Source of the DNA: Streptomyces griseosporeus
GTDB lineage: Bacteria > Actinomycetota > Actinomycetes > Streptomycetales > Streptomycetaceae
Direction of reading: 5' to 3'
DNA: 64,000 bases
Assembly: GCF_014656055.1 (NCBI RefSeq)
Contig: NZ_BNBR01000001.1
Span: forward strand, 558,001-622,000
The notes under the pieces were generated by a model, which saw nothing but the letters and a program-made list of their open reading frames with translations, had not been told where the DNA came from and searched no databases. Both the position numbers and the translations under genes were made by a program. Numbering within the stretch: the stretch's first letter is position 1; each line of letters begins with the position of its first letter. Of this stretch, positions 25,472-34,014 are shown one piece after another.

Positions 25472-26253
25472 GCCGCGTCCTCCTCGCCCGCCGCGGTGCC
25501 GAGGTAGGCGCGCAGCACCTCGGGGTCGCGGCGCACCTCGTCGGGGGTGCCGTGGGCGATGCGGCGGCCGAAGTCGAGGACGGTGACCTCGTCGGCGAGG
25601 CGCATGACCAGGCCCATGTCGTGCTCCACGAGGACGACGGACAGGCCGAGTTCGGTGCGCACGTGCTGGATCACCTCGGCCATGCGGACGCGTTCGGCGG
25701 CGTTCATGCCGGCCACCGGCTCGTCGAGGAGGAGCACGCGCGGTTCCAGGCACAGGGCGCGGGCGAGTTCGACGCGCTTGCGGTCGCCGTACGACAGCAG
25801 CGCGACCGGGGTGTCGAAGTGCCCGTCGAGTCCGGCCAGTTCGGCGATCTCCCGGGCGCGGGCGAGGTGCTCGCGCTGTTCCCGCACGGCGCGCGGCAGG
25901 TGCAGGGCGCTCGCGGCGAACCCGGCGCGGGACAGGACGTGGCGGCCGAGCATGAGGTTGTCGGCGACGGTGCCCTCCGTGGTCACGATGTTCTGGAAGG
26001 TGCGGGCCACGCCGAGCGCGGCGATGCGGTGCGGGGCGAGCCGGGTCAGGTCGGTGTCGCCGAGCCGGACGGTGCCGGAGGCCGGGCGGTACAGGCCCGA
26101 CAGGACGTTGAAACAGGTGGACTTGCCGGCGCCATTGGGCCCGATGAGGGCGTGCGTGGTGCCGGGGGTGACGGTGAAGGAGACCTCGTCGAGCGCGGTG
26201 AGCCCGGCGAAGCGGACGGTGACGTCGCGGACCTCCAGCTGCGGGACGGTCAT
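25468..26253 (-). CDS. livG: Branched-chain amino acid ABC transporter ATPase (LivG type)
   Basis: 261 residues. Walker A IGPNGAGKST (about 37-46), signature LSYGDRKRVELARAL (about 149-163, with the LivG-specific SYGDRKR form) and Walker B VLLLDEPVAGMN (about 170-181). The stop overlaps the livH start. Its own start (ATG 26253) overlaps the livF stop (ATGA at 26250-26253). Confidence 0.93.
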   Translation of the reverse strand: MTVPQLEVRDVTVRFAGLTALDEVSFTVTPGTTHALIGPNGAGKSTCFNVLSGLYRPASGTVRLGDTDLTRLAPHRIAALGVARTFQNIVTTEGTVADNLMLGRHVLSRAGFAASALHLPRAVREQREHLARAREIAELAGLDGHFDTPVALLSYGDRKRVELARALCLEPRVLLLDEPVAGMNAAERVRMAEVIQHVRTELGLSVVLVEHDMGLVMRLADEVTVLDFGRRIAHGTPDEVRRDPEVLRAYLGTAAGEEDAA

Positions 26254-27026
26254 GCGGCCCCCTCGGTGGTGTCGCCCAGGTAGAGGCGGCGTACGGCGTC
26301 GGTGCGGGCGAGTTCGGCGGCCGGACCGGACAGCCGTATCTCCCCCACCTCCAGCACATGGGCGTGGTCGGCCAGCGACAGGGCCATGCCGGCGTTCTGC
26401 TCGACCAGCAGGACGGCGGTGCCCTGGGCGTTGATCTCGCGGACGACGTCGGCGATCCGGTCGACCATGAGCGGGGCGAGGCCGAGGGAGGGCTCGTCGA
26501 GCAGGAGCAGGCGCGGGTGGGCCATCAGGGCGCGGCCGATGGCGAGCATCTGCTGCTCGCCGCCGGACAGCAGGCCGGCGGCCTGCCGGGTGCGTTCGGC
26601 GAGCCGCGGGAACAGCGCGAAGACGCGGTCGCGGGCCTCGGCGACCTGGGAGGGCTTGCGGCGGGCCAGCCCGAGGCCGCCGGTGCGCAGGTTCTCGTCT
26701 ACGGTGAGTCCGGCGAACACCCGCCGTCCTTCCGGTACTTGTACGACTCCGGCGCGTACGGCGGCGACGGGGTCCCGCCCGTCGAGGGAGGTGTCGCCGT
26801 AGCGGACGCGGCCGGCGGTGATCGCGCCGCGGTGCAGACGCAGCGTGCCCGACACGGCGCGCAGCAGCGTCGTCTTGCCGGCGCCGTTGGCGCCGAGCAG
26901 GGCGACGACGCCGCCCGGCGGCACGGTCAGGGACACGTCGCGGAGGGCGGACAGGGCGCGTCCGTACGTCACGTCCAGATGCTCGACGTGCAGCGCGGGG
27001 CGCTCGTCCGGTGGTGCTTCGGGCAT
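26250..27026 (-). CDS. livF: Branched-chain amino acid ABC transporter ATPase (LivF type)
   Basis: 258 residues from the ATG at 27026, which has AAGGAG 6 nt upstream; the open frame continues much further upstream but only through tandem repeats. Walker A LGANGAGKTT (about 45-54), signature LSGGEQQMLAIGRAL (about 149-163) and Walker B LLLLDEPSLGLA. First gene of the operon livF-livG-livH-livM-receptor; the order is reversed relative to E. coli. The PucR regulator gene lies 1 kb upstream on the same strand. Confidence 0.92.
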   Translation of the reverse strand: MPEAPPDERPALHVEHLDVTYGRALSALRDVSLTVPPGGVVALLGANGAGKTTLLRAVSGTLRLHRGAITAGRVRYGDTSLDGRDPVAAVRAGVVQVPEGRRVFAGLTVDENLRTGGLGLARRKPSQVAEARDRVFALFPRLAERTRQAAGLLSGGEQQMLAIGRALMAHPRLLLLDEPSLGLAPLMVDRIADVVREINAQGTAVLLVEQNAGMALSLADHAHVLEVGEIRLSGPAAELARTDAVRRLYLGDTTEGAA

Positions 27027-27280
27027 CGCGGCTCCTTGAGGCCGTGCCGGGGCGGCGGCACGGGGTGCGGGGATTGCGGGTCGTGCGGGAAAGCGGAGCT
27101 CACGACAGCACGGGCGACGGGCCTCGGGACAGCGTCCGGGGCCCGGACGCTGCGGGGTCCCAACGGGGGCGGGGAGGGGTTGTGCGGGTGCCCAGGGGTG
27201 CCGGCCAAGGGGGTTGAAGGGGCCGAGGTGGGTGCAGGGGGTGCAGGAGGTGGAAGGAGTGGCCGCAGGTCGCGTGGGGC

Positions 27281-27386
27281 GCACTTCGGCCGTGGGCGGC
27301 GCCGGGTTCGGGCACACGTCGGCCGTGGGCAGCGCCGGGTTCGGGCGCACGTCGGCCGCGGGCGGCGCCGGGTTCGGACGTACGTC
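27281..27386. repeat. 33-bp tandem repeat, about 3.2 copies
   Basis: GGCCGTGGGC-type starts recur at 27288, 27321 and 27354, exactly 33 bp apart, each followed by a shared GCGCCGGGTTCGG block. The unit is a multiple of three, so every frame repeats an 11-residue motif; on the minus strand it would read RPNPAPPAADV-like units in phase with livF. Confidence 0.8.
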
Positions 27387-27597
27387 GAGGGGCAGCGGGT
27401 GACCGGACGGGGTGGAGACGGGCCGCCCCGCTCCGCCCGCGGCCGAGTGCTCCGGACGGCCGCAGGCGGCGGCCGCACGGGACACCAGGCGCCGCGGCCG
27501 GAGCGGGTCCAGGCGGCGGCGGTCGGTCGGCACGGGCAGGACGGACCGGACCGTCCGCCGGAGGCACGCCCGGCCCCCGGTGAAGGAGCGCTCGGAC

Positions 27598-27993
27598 GCC
27601 GGCCGAAGTCGCGGCCGGCCCCCAGGCCATGGGCACGGTGAGCCGCTCGACCGAGGGCACCGTCGGTCCAGGCCGCAGGCACGCCTGGCCCCGCTGAACG
27701 ACGCGGTCGCAGCCGGCCGAAGGCGCGGCCGACCCCCCGGGCCGTGGGCACGGTAAGCCGCTCAGCCGAAGGCACGCCCGGCCCCGCTGAACGACGCCGT
27801 CGTGGGCCGGCCGAAGGCGCGGCCGACCCCCCGGGCCGTGGGCACGGTAAGCCCCTCGGCCGAAGGCACGCCCGGCCACGCTGAACGACGCCGTCGTGGG
27901 CCGGCCGAAGGCGCGGCCAGTCCTCCAGGCCGTGGGCACGGTAAGCCCCTCGACGGGCGGCACGCCCGGCCACGGCCGGGAGCACGGCCGTAC
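27598..27993. repeat. 94-bp imperfect tandem repeat, about four copies
   Basis: The phrase GCCGGCCGAAG recurs at 27598, 27712, 27806 and 27900. The last three copies are spaced exactly 94 bp apart; the first is diverged and about 20 bp longer. Each copy contains GGCCGTGGGCACGGTAAGC (or ATGGGCACGGTGAGC) and GCTGAACGACGC. The unit is not a multiple of three, arguing against a coding role. Confidence 0.8.
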
Positions 27994-28029
27994 CGCCCGG
28001 CCGAGGGGGCCCAAGGCCCCGGGCGAGGC

Positions 28030-29274
28030 TCAGCGGGGCAGCAGGCGGTGGGCCGTCAGGGCCAGGGCCACCTCGATCAGGTCGGTGGGGCGGGACAGGG
28101 AGCGGCCGGTCAGCTGCTCGTAGCGGCGGAGGCGGTTGAGGACGGTGTTGCGGTGGCAGTACAGCCGCCGGCTCGCCCGCTGCGCGGAACCGTCGCAGGC
28201 CAGCCACGTGGCCAGGGTGTCGAGCAGGACCTCGGCGTCGGCGGCGTCGAGGTCGGCCAGCGGGCCGAGCACCCGGTCGGCGAGGGCGGTGGCGAGTTCG
28301 GGGCTGGAGACGACCAGCGCCTCGGGGAGGTGGTCGGTGAGCCGGATCGTGCCACCGCCGTCCGGGCACAGGCCGAGCGCGATGTCGGCGAGCCGGCGGG
28401 CGTCGCCGACGGCGGCGAGACCGTCGACGGCACTGCCCACCCCCGCGCGCACCCCGGCGTCCTCCGCGGCGGCGACCACGGCGTGCTCGTCGGGGGCCGG
28501 GACTATGCCGTAGTCCACCTCCGCGCCCGGATGCCAGTGCACGCGCACACCCGGAGCGATCACCGCCGTACGCCGCTCCGGCGGGCCGGCGACCGCGACG
28601 ACGACGTACCGCCCCTGCTCCGGCAGGTCCAGCGCCGCCGCCGTCTCGGGGAGGTCGGCGATCCGGCTGGTGCCGTCGAGGAGGGCGGCGGCCAGCAGCC
28701 GTACCCGGTTCTCGCGCCGCCAGGCCAGCTGCCGCTCGGTCTGCCGGTAGGCCTCCGCCAGGAGGGTGCAGTGCTCGTCGACGAAGTCCCACACGTCGGA
28801 CGCCACGTGCACCAGGAGTCGTACGTCCTCGGGCGCGGTCCGCGAGGTCTCGTCGACCAGGTCCTGCCAGACCAGGGAGCCGCCGAGCCGGAAGGCGTGC
28901 AGCAGCGCGTCCAGCGGCAGGCCCTGCTCGGCCCGGTTCGCGCCGATCGCCCAGGTGCAGCGGCGGGCCGCGTCGCGGGCGCCGCGCGGGTCGAGCAGCG
29001 AGGACACGCTGTGCCGCAGCGAGCGGTGCGTCTCCTGCCAGGTGCCGGCCGGGTCGTTGTCCAGGCAGGAGCGGTAGGCGGGCTCCTGCTCCCGGAGGAG
29101 GGCCAGGAGGCGGTCGGTGAGCTGCGGCAGGTCGTCCAGGAGGACGCGGGCGGCGCGGTGCAGCACGCGCAGCGCCTCCGCGTCGATCAGCGGGCGGCCG
29201 CGCCCGGTGCGCGGGCGGGGCGCGGGCGCGGCTTTGGGGCGGGGCACGGCTCGTGGCCGCAGGGCTTGGTGCAT
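28030..29274 (-). CDS. PucR/CdaR-type helix-turn-helix regulator
   Basis: 414 residues from ATG 29274 with GGAGAGGACC upstream. The N-terminal helical region (about 30-190) and the middle GGDEF-related domain (about 210-330) lead to a C-terminal PucR helix-turn-helix: RASRRLYCHRNTVLNRLRRY (about 364-383). Members activate purine, amino acid or secondary metabolism genes. The nearest target by position is the Liv operon 1 kb downstream on the same strand; direct regulation is inference. Confidence 0.85.
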   Translation of the reverse strand: MHQALRPRAVPRPKAAPAPRPRTGRGRPLIDAEALRVLHRAARVLLDDLPQLTDRLLALLREQEPAYRSCLDNDPAGTWQETHRSLRHSVSSLLDPRGARDAARRCTWAIGANRAEQGLPLDALLHAFRLGGSLVWQDLVDETSRTAPEDVRLLVHVASDVWDFVDEHCTLLAEAYRQTERQLAWRRENRVRLLAAALLDGTSRIADLPETAAALDLPEQGRYVVVAVAGPPERRTAVIAPGVRVHWHPGAEVDYGIVPAPDEHAVVAAAEDAGVRAGVGSAVDGLAAVGDARRLADIALGLCPDGGGTIRLTDHLPEALVVSSPELATALADRVLGPLADLDAADAEVLLDTLATWLACDGSAQRASRRLYCHRNTVLNRLRRYEQLTGRSLSRPTDLIEVALALTAHRLLPR

Positions 29275-29416
29275 CGCGGTCCTCTCCCCAGGGTCGGCTT
29301 GCGGCGGCGGCCGCGCGGCGGACCCGTCACCGGTGTCGGGCCGGTGACGGAGGCCGTGGGGCGGCCGCCGCCTGACTCGTCCTGCCCCGAAGGATGACAT
29401 ACCGTCCGGTCGGTCC

Positions 29417-32302
29417 CTAGAGCTGTGCACCGGACTTTTCCGCCTGCTCGACCATCCGGGCCAGTTCCACGCGGGAGCGCACCCCGAGGGCGGCGAAGAC
29501 GTTGCGCAGGTGGTAGTCGACGGTGCGGGTGCTGACGGAGAGGCTCAGGGCGACCTCGCGGTTGGTGGCGCCCTGGGCGACCTGGCGGGCGATGCGCAGC
29601 TGCTGCGGGGTGAGCCGGGACAGCTCCCCGGTGGGCCGGCCGTCGGCGGAGGCGCCGTTGGCGCGCAGTTCGGCGGCGGCCTGCCGGGCCCAGGGCCGGG
29701 CGCCGCTGCGTTCGAAGCCGATCAGGGCGGCGCCGAGCCTCTCGCGGGCCTCGCGCAGCCGGCGGCGGCGCCGCAGCCACTTGCCGTAGAGGAGTTCGGT
29801 GCGGGCGCGTTCGTAGTCGGAGGCGTTGTCCTCGTGCCGGTCGAGGGCCTGCCGGTACAGCTCGTCGGCGGTGTCCGGCGCGGCGGCCAGCAGGGCCCGG
29901 CAGCGCAGCAGCTGGGCGGGGGCGTGCGGGTCGGCGCCGCAGGCCGCCCACAGGGCGAAGTCGTCCACGACCGCGCGGGCGTCCTCGGGGTGTCCGGCGA
30001 GGGCGGCGGCCTCCACGTAGCAGGGGACGGCGAGCATCCAGACGGCGAAGTGGCCCCGGCGCGGGCCGGGCCGGACGAGGAGGCCGAGCCGGTCGGCGGC
30101 CTCGCGGGGCCGGCCGCGGCCGAGGTCGGCGCGGGCCGCCGCCCACTGGGCGAGGGTGCCGGCCTGTGCGAGCCCGTGCCGCCGGGCCGTGGCCAGCGCC
30201 GCCGCGGCGTGCTCCTCGGCGGTCTCCCCGTCCCCGCCGTGCTCGGGAGCCCCTTCGATGGAAGCGGTCAGGGCGAGTACGGCCTGGTGGTGGGCCGCGG
30301 TGTTGCGCTGGCCGGTGCGGCGCGCCGCGCGCAGGCCCTGCTCGGCGTGGGTGCGGGCGAGAGCGTGGCGGCCGGCGCGCAGCTCGGCGTAGGCCAGGTA
30401 CTCCAGGGCCCGCGGTTCCAGCGCGGCCGAGCCCAGCGTGCGGGCGACCGCGAGGGCCCTGGCCCCGGCCCGGCGGGCGGCGGCCACGTCGCCGAGCAGC
30501 AGGGCCGCGGCGGCCGACCGCAGCAGATGCTCGGGCTCGTCGGCGTGCACGGAGTGCGCGAGCACGCGGCGCAGCGGGGCGGCGGCCTGGTCGAAACGGG
30601 CTTCGAGGACGGCACGCATACCGGTGCGGTAGTCGTCGAGGGGGCCGGGGCGGTGCGGGGCGGAGGGGCCGGCGGTGAGGTCGGTCGCCACATAGGGGTC
30701 GGGCGCTTCCCCTTCCTCCCCGAGGATGCGCAGGCACCCCGCCGCGTCCCCCGCCGCCCAGGCCGCGTCGGCGGCGGCGAGGGTCGCGCGGGCGGCCCGG
30801 GCGGGGTCGCCGGGGGTGAGCAGGCGGGCGGCGAGGAGGAAGGACGCGCGGGCGTCGTCGACGGGACCGTCGCGCAGCAGGGCCGTGCCCCGCAGCAGTT
30901 CGGCGCGGCCGCGGACGGCGGCGGGGGCCGGGTGGTCGCGGACGCTGTCCAGGAGGCGTACGGCGTCGGCCGTGTGCCCTCCGAGCAGGGCCTGTTCGGC
31001 GGCGCGGGTGTGGCTGTGGGCCCGCAGGGCGCTGTCCCCGCTCAGCGCCGCGGCGCGCAGGTGGGCGGTGCGGCGCAGGTCGGGCGGTGCGTCGACGGCC
31101 GGGTCGGACGCGGTGGCGGTCAGGGCGGCGGCCAGGCCGGGGTCGGGCGCGGTGGTGGCCCAGGACCGGTGCAGCAGGGCGAGCAGGCGGTCGTGGGCCG
31201 GCAGGGAGCGGGCCAGCGCGCGGTGCACCTCGCGGCGCTCTTCGGGGGGCGCGGCGGCGTACAGGGCCCGGCCCAGCAGGGCGCTGCGCAGGCGCAGCCG
31301 TCCGTCGGCCGCGTCCACGGTGTCGGGCCAGGGCCGTGGGTCGCGCAGCCCGAGCCGCGCGACGGCCCGCAGGACGGCGGCGGCGTCGGTCTCGGGGCCA
31401 CCGGAAGCCCGTGTCGCGGCGGCGACGGTGAGCAGCAGGGCGTGGTGGTCGGGGTGGAGCCCGGTGAGGTGGCCGCCGAAGGCGGCGGTCAGCGTCTCGG
31501 CGTCGGCCACCGGCCGGGGCAGGGGCCGCTCGCCGCGGAGCTGGGCGGCGGACAGGCGGCGGGCCAGGGCGAGCAGCAGCGCCGGGTTCCCCTCGGCCTC
31601 CGCCACGAGGGCGTCGCGCACCGCCGGGTCGACGGGCACCCCGGTCACCTCGTCGAGCAGGGCGGCGGCGTCGGCCGGTGCGAGCGGGTCGAGGCGGAGG
31701 ACGGGCAGCCCCGTGAACTCCCGGTCGACGGGCCGGTGCCCGGCGACGCCGACCAGCAGCCCCACCCGGCCCCCGCCGGCGCCCGGCCCGCCGAGGTCCG
31801 GCGCCCCGGCGGCGGCGTGCAGGCGGGCGGCGGCGTGGCCCAGCGCGGCACGGGACGGGGCGTCCCAGAGGTGGGCGTCGTCCACGCACACCAGCAGGGA
31901 GCCGGCGGCTGGCTGAAGCGCTGTCAGGAGTGCCTCGCCGGCGGTGCGCGGGTCGGCGCCCGGGAGCGGTGCCGTTCCCGGCGGGCCGCCCCAGGCGGCG
32001 GGACGCGACGCCGCCCCCGCTCCCCCGGCCCGTACGACCGCCCGGCACAGGGCGCGCAGCCCGGCATACGGCTCGTGCGCGCGGGACGGGTCGGACCGTA
32101 CCCGGATCACGGGTCCGGCCGCCTCGTGCGAGCGCGCGGCGAAGTCCAGGAACGCGGTGCGCCCGCCGCCCGGTTCCCCGGTCACGAGGTGGGCGCCGCC
32201 CTCGGTGCGCAGCCGGTCCAGCAGCGCGGCGATCCGCTCCCCCCGGGGGCCCGGGCGGTAGGAGGGCGCCGCGGCTCTCTCGGTCGTCGTCCGTCCGGTC
32301 AT
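29417..32302 (-). CDS. LAL-type LuxR regulator (large ATP-binding)
   Basis: 961 residues from ATG 32302; an ATG at 32368 is possible but has no ribosome site. AAA ATPase at the N terminus with Walker A GEPGGGRTAFL (about 41-51) and Walker B LLVCVDDAHLWDA (about 143-155), a long TPR-like helical middle, and a C-terminal LuxR helix-turn-helix LTPQQLRIARQVAQG and STRTVDYHLRNVFAALGVRS (about 893-945). Often pathway activators. It lies 212 bp downstream of the esterase gene on the same strand, so they may share a transcript. Confidence 0.9.
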   Translation of the reverse strand: MTGRTTTERAAAPSYRPGPRGERIAALLDRLRTEGGAHLVTGEPGGGRTAFLDFAARSHEAAGPVIRVRSDPSRAHEPYAGLRALCRAVVRAGGAGAASRPAAWGGPPGTAPLPGADPRTAGEALLTALQPAAGSLLVCVDDAHLWDAPSRAALGHAAARLHAAAGAPDLGGPGAGGGRVGLLVGVAGHRPVDREFTGLPVLRLDPLAPADAAALLDEVTGVPVDPAVRDALVAEAEGNPALLLALARRLSAAQLRGERPLPRPVADAETLTAAFGGHLTGLHPDHHALLLTVAAATRASGGPETDAAAVLRAVARLGLRDPRPWPDTVDAADGRLRLRSALLGRALYAAAPPEERREVHRALARSLPAHDRLLALLHRSWATTAPDPGLAAALTATASDPAVDAPPDLRRTAHLRAAALSGDSALRAHSHTRAAEQALLGGHTADAVRLLDSVRDHPAPAAVRGRAELLRGTALLRDGPVDDARASFLLAARLLTPGDPARAARATLAAADAAWAAGDAAGCLRILGEEGEAPDPYVATDLTAGPSAPHRPGPLDDYRTGMRAVLEARFDQAAAPLRRVLAHSVHADEPEHLLRSAAAALLLGDVAAARRAGARALAVARTLGSAALEPRALEYLAYAELRAGRHALARTHAEQGLRAARRTGQRNTAAHHQAVLALTASIEGAPEHGGDGETAEEHAAAALATARRHGLAQAGTLAQWAAARADLGRGRPREAADRLGLLVRPGPRRGHFAVWMLAVPCYVEAAALAGHPEDARAVVDDFALWAACGADPHAPAQLLRCRALLAAAPDTADELYRQALDRHEDNASDYERARTELLYGKWLRRRRRLREARERLGAALIGFERSGARPWARQAAAELRANGASADGRPTGELSRLTPQQLRIARQVAQGATNREVALSLSVSTRTVDYHLRNVFAALGVRSRVELARMVEQAEKSGAQL

Positions 32303-32514
32303 TCCCGCGACGTTACTCAGCCGTAACGCGGGGCGGAAGCCGTGCGTCCTCGTTTCTTGACTCTTCATCAATCGCCTGACCTGCGTCTTCGGCGGGCCGG
32401 GGCGCGGGAGTCGGTGTGCCGCGTCCCAACGGGCCGGGTGCTCGGGCGTGCACCGGCACAACGCGGACGGCGACCGCGCGCTGCCGCACGGTCGCCGCCG
32501 GGGAGGGACGTCGG

Positions 32515-33432
32515 TCAGGAGGTGTGCGGGCAGTTGCCCCGGTACTCCTCGATGGTCAGGCTCGGCCGCGGGACCGGGCAGAGGAACTGCTCGTAGCGGG
32601 TGTCGTTGTCGATGAACCGCTTCAGCCAGGAAATGCTGTACTTCGCGATCGTCGTGTTGGACGTGTTCGGGGTGAAGTGGGTGGCCCCGTTCAGTTCCAG
32701 GTAGGCCCGGTCCAGGGAGGACGGGAGGGTGTTGTAGAAGGGCTCGGCGTGGCTGGCGACCGGCGCGATGGTGTCGCCGTCGGCGCCGAAGATCAGGGTG
32801 GGGGTGGTGATCTCGGGCCAGGTCTTGTCGAGGTTCCACGGGGTGAGCGGGATCGCGGCCTGGAGCGAGGGCCGGCTCTTGGCGGCCTCCAGGGAGCCGC
32901 CGCCGCCCATGGAGTGGCCCATGACGCCGAGGCGGCTGCTGTCGATGCGTCCGCGGACGGAGCTGTTCTGGGTGAGGTAGTCGAGCGCGGCGAGCAACTG
33001 GCGGCCCCGGGAGTCGGGTTGGTCCAGGGTGGTGAGGGTGTCGATGGTGAAGACGACGAACCCCTGGGAGGCCAGGCGCGGTCCGAGCCAGGCGATGGAG
33101 GACTGGGTGCCGGTGTAGCCGGGCGAGACGGCGATGGCGCCGAAGGTGCCGTCGGCGGTGCTGGTGGGGTAGTAGATCGTGCCGCCGCCGAAGCCGGAGA
33201 CGGCGACCCGGGAGACGGTGACCTCCGAGACCGCGTACGGGCCGCGCAGCGCCTCGATGCTGGCGGTGCTGGGCGCCGGGCCGCGCTCGTAGGGGTTGTC
33301 GGCGGCGTGCGCGCCGGGGCCGCCGAGCGCGGTGAGCCCGACCACGGCGGTCAGGGCGGCGGCCGCGGCGGCGAGCCGGCTGCCGCTTCTGCGGCGGGAG
33401 CGGTGCGTGGTGCGGGTGTGGGGGTGCTGCAC
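32515..33432 (-). CDS. Secreted cutinase/PET-hydrolase-like polyester esterase
   Basis: 305 residues from GTG 33432 (GAGAGGAC upstream). A signal peptide with a twin-basic N region ends at GGPGAHA (about residue 43), leaving a 262-residue mature enzyme, the size of actinobacterial cutinases. Seen in sequence: nucleophile in [16 protein letters not shown], acid in [10 protein letters not shown], histidine in NGATHFTPN. The substrate-groove residues of PET hydrolases also appear: Tyr in SPGYTGTQ, Met of GHSMG, Trp in [10 protein letters not shown] and Ile after GDT. Two Cys near the C terminus (FLCPVP, GNCPHTS) can form the conserved disulfide. Its natural role is probably cutin/polyester hydrolysis. 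Confidence 0.93.
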   Translation of the reverse strand: MQHPHTRTTHRSRRRSGSRLAAAAAALTAVVGLTALGGPGAHAADNPYERGPAPSTASIEALRGPYAVSEVTVSRVAVSGFGGGTIYYPTSTADGTFGAIAVSPGYTGTQSSIAWLGPRLASQGFVVFTIDTLTTLDQPDSRGRQLLAALDYLTQNSSVRGRIDSSRLGVMGHSMGGGGSLEAAKSRPSLQAAIPLTPWNLDKTWPEITTPTLIFGADGDTIAPVASHAEPFYNTLPSSLDRAYLELNGATHFTPNTSNTTIAKYSISWLKRFIDNDTRYEQFLCPVPRPSLTIEEYRGNCPHTS

Positions 33433-33590
33433 GACGAGTCGTCCTCTCGGTCGTGGCGGGTCGCCCGGGGAGTGGGCGCCGCCGTCGGTTCGGCGGTGCC
33501 ACTGTGGGCGGGACCCCCTGGTCCGCGGACCGGCGAAGTCACCGGTCTCGCGGGGTGCGTTCACGCGGCCGCGCGCTTCCCCACACCGTC

Positions 33591-33624
33591 TTCACGACAC
33601 TTCACGAAAGTTCACGACAGTTCG
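33591..33624. promoter_or_regulatory. 10-bp phased TTCACGA repeats
   Basis: TTCACGACAC, TTCACGAAAG, TTCACGACAG and TTCGGGGCGC follow head-to-tail from 33591, each exactly 10 bp, so the TTC(ACGA) element sits on one face of the helix. It lies between the divergent esterase (start 33432) and a small membrane protein (start 33704), about 160 and 80 bp from them. Confidence 0.55.
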
Positions 33625-33703
33625 GGGCGCCTTCCGGCATCGAACGCATCAGCGGCCGGATTCGGAGCACTCGTACGTGCATCGCCTGGCCGAGGAGAAC
33701 GCC

Positions 33704-33940
33704 GTGCTCTGGGTCGCCGTCTCGCTGTTGCCCCTCATGTCCCTGCTGTTGCTGGTCGCCGACCGGCTGGAGGAGCGTCTGCTCGCTCCCGCCTCCCGGC
33801 GTCACCGGCACGCCGCCCGACGGCGCCATCTGCGCCTCGTCAGCGGCGGCCGGCGGCAGGCCTCCGACAAGGCGGAGACGCGCCCGGCCAAGGCCCGGGC
33901 CGCCCGGGTGGCGGCTCCCCGGGAACGCTCCGCGGCCTGA
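33704..33940 (+). CDS. Small membrane protein with basic tail
   Basis: 78 residues from GTG 33704, chosen because GAGGAG stands 6 nt upstream; a GTG at 33677 lacks such a site. One hydrophobic helix (VAVSLLPLMSLLLLVADRLE, about 4-23) is followed by a strongly basic cytoplasmic tail (RRHRHAARRRHLRLVSGGRR). Conserved in Streptomyces as far as I recall; function unknown. Divergent from the esterase gene. Confidence 0.6.
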   Translation: MLWVAVSLLPLMSLLLLVADRLEERLLAPASRRHRHAARRRHLRLVSGGRRQASDKAETRPAKARAARVAAPRERSAA

Positions 33941-34014
33941 CCGGCGAGACACCCCCTCGGCCCGTGTGGCACGCTCACCCGTGATCTGGTCGGTCCTTCG
34001 GGAGAGGCGGCGGC

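Larger units (their letters stand above)
27027..28029. other. Gene-free kilobase upstream of livF, dominated by tandem repeats
   Basis: Long open frames occur in all phases because stops are rare at this GC content, but none has a convincing start or family. The stretch contains a 33-bp tandem repeat (27281-27386), a 94-bp imperfect tandem repeat (27598-27993) and a small hairpin GGGGCC/GGCCCC at 28006-28020 just past the PucR stop, a likely terminator. The livF promoter should lie within the first ~200 bp. Confidence 0.6.

Noticed and set aside
26250..27533. Long LivF with a 169-residue repeat-rich N-terminal extension
   Set aside because: ATG 27026 has AAGGAG at correct spacing and gives a normal LivF length; the extension is only repeat-derived sequence. 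Kept as a minor possibility in the findings.
27598..27993. Direct repeats resembling a CRISPR array
   Set aside because: Units are 94 bp and contiguous with no unique spacers; no cas genes in the window. They are tandem repeats.
27802..29397. 531-codon plus-strand frame opposite the PucR-type gene
   Set aside because: Shadow frame; its first part lies in tandem repeats and the rest mirrors the regulator gene.
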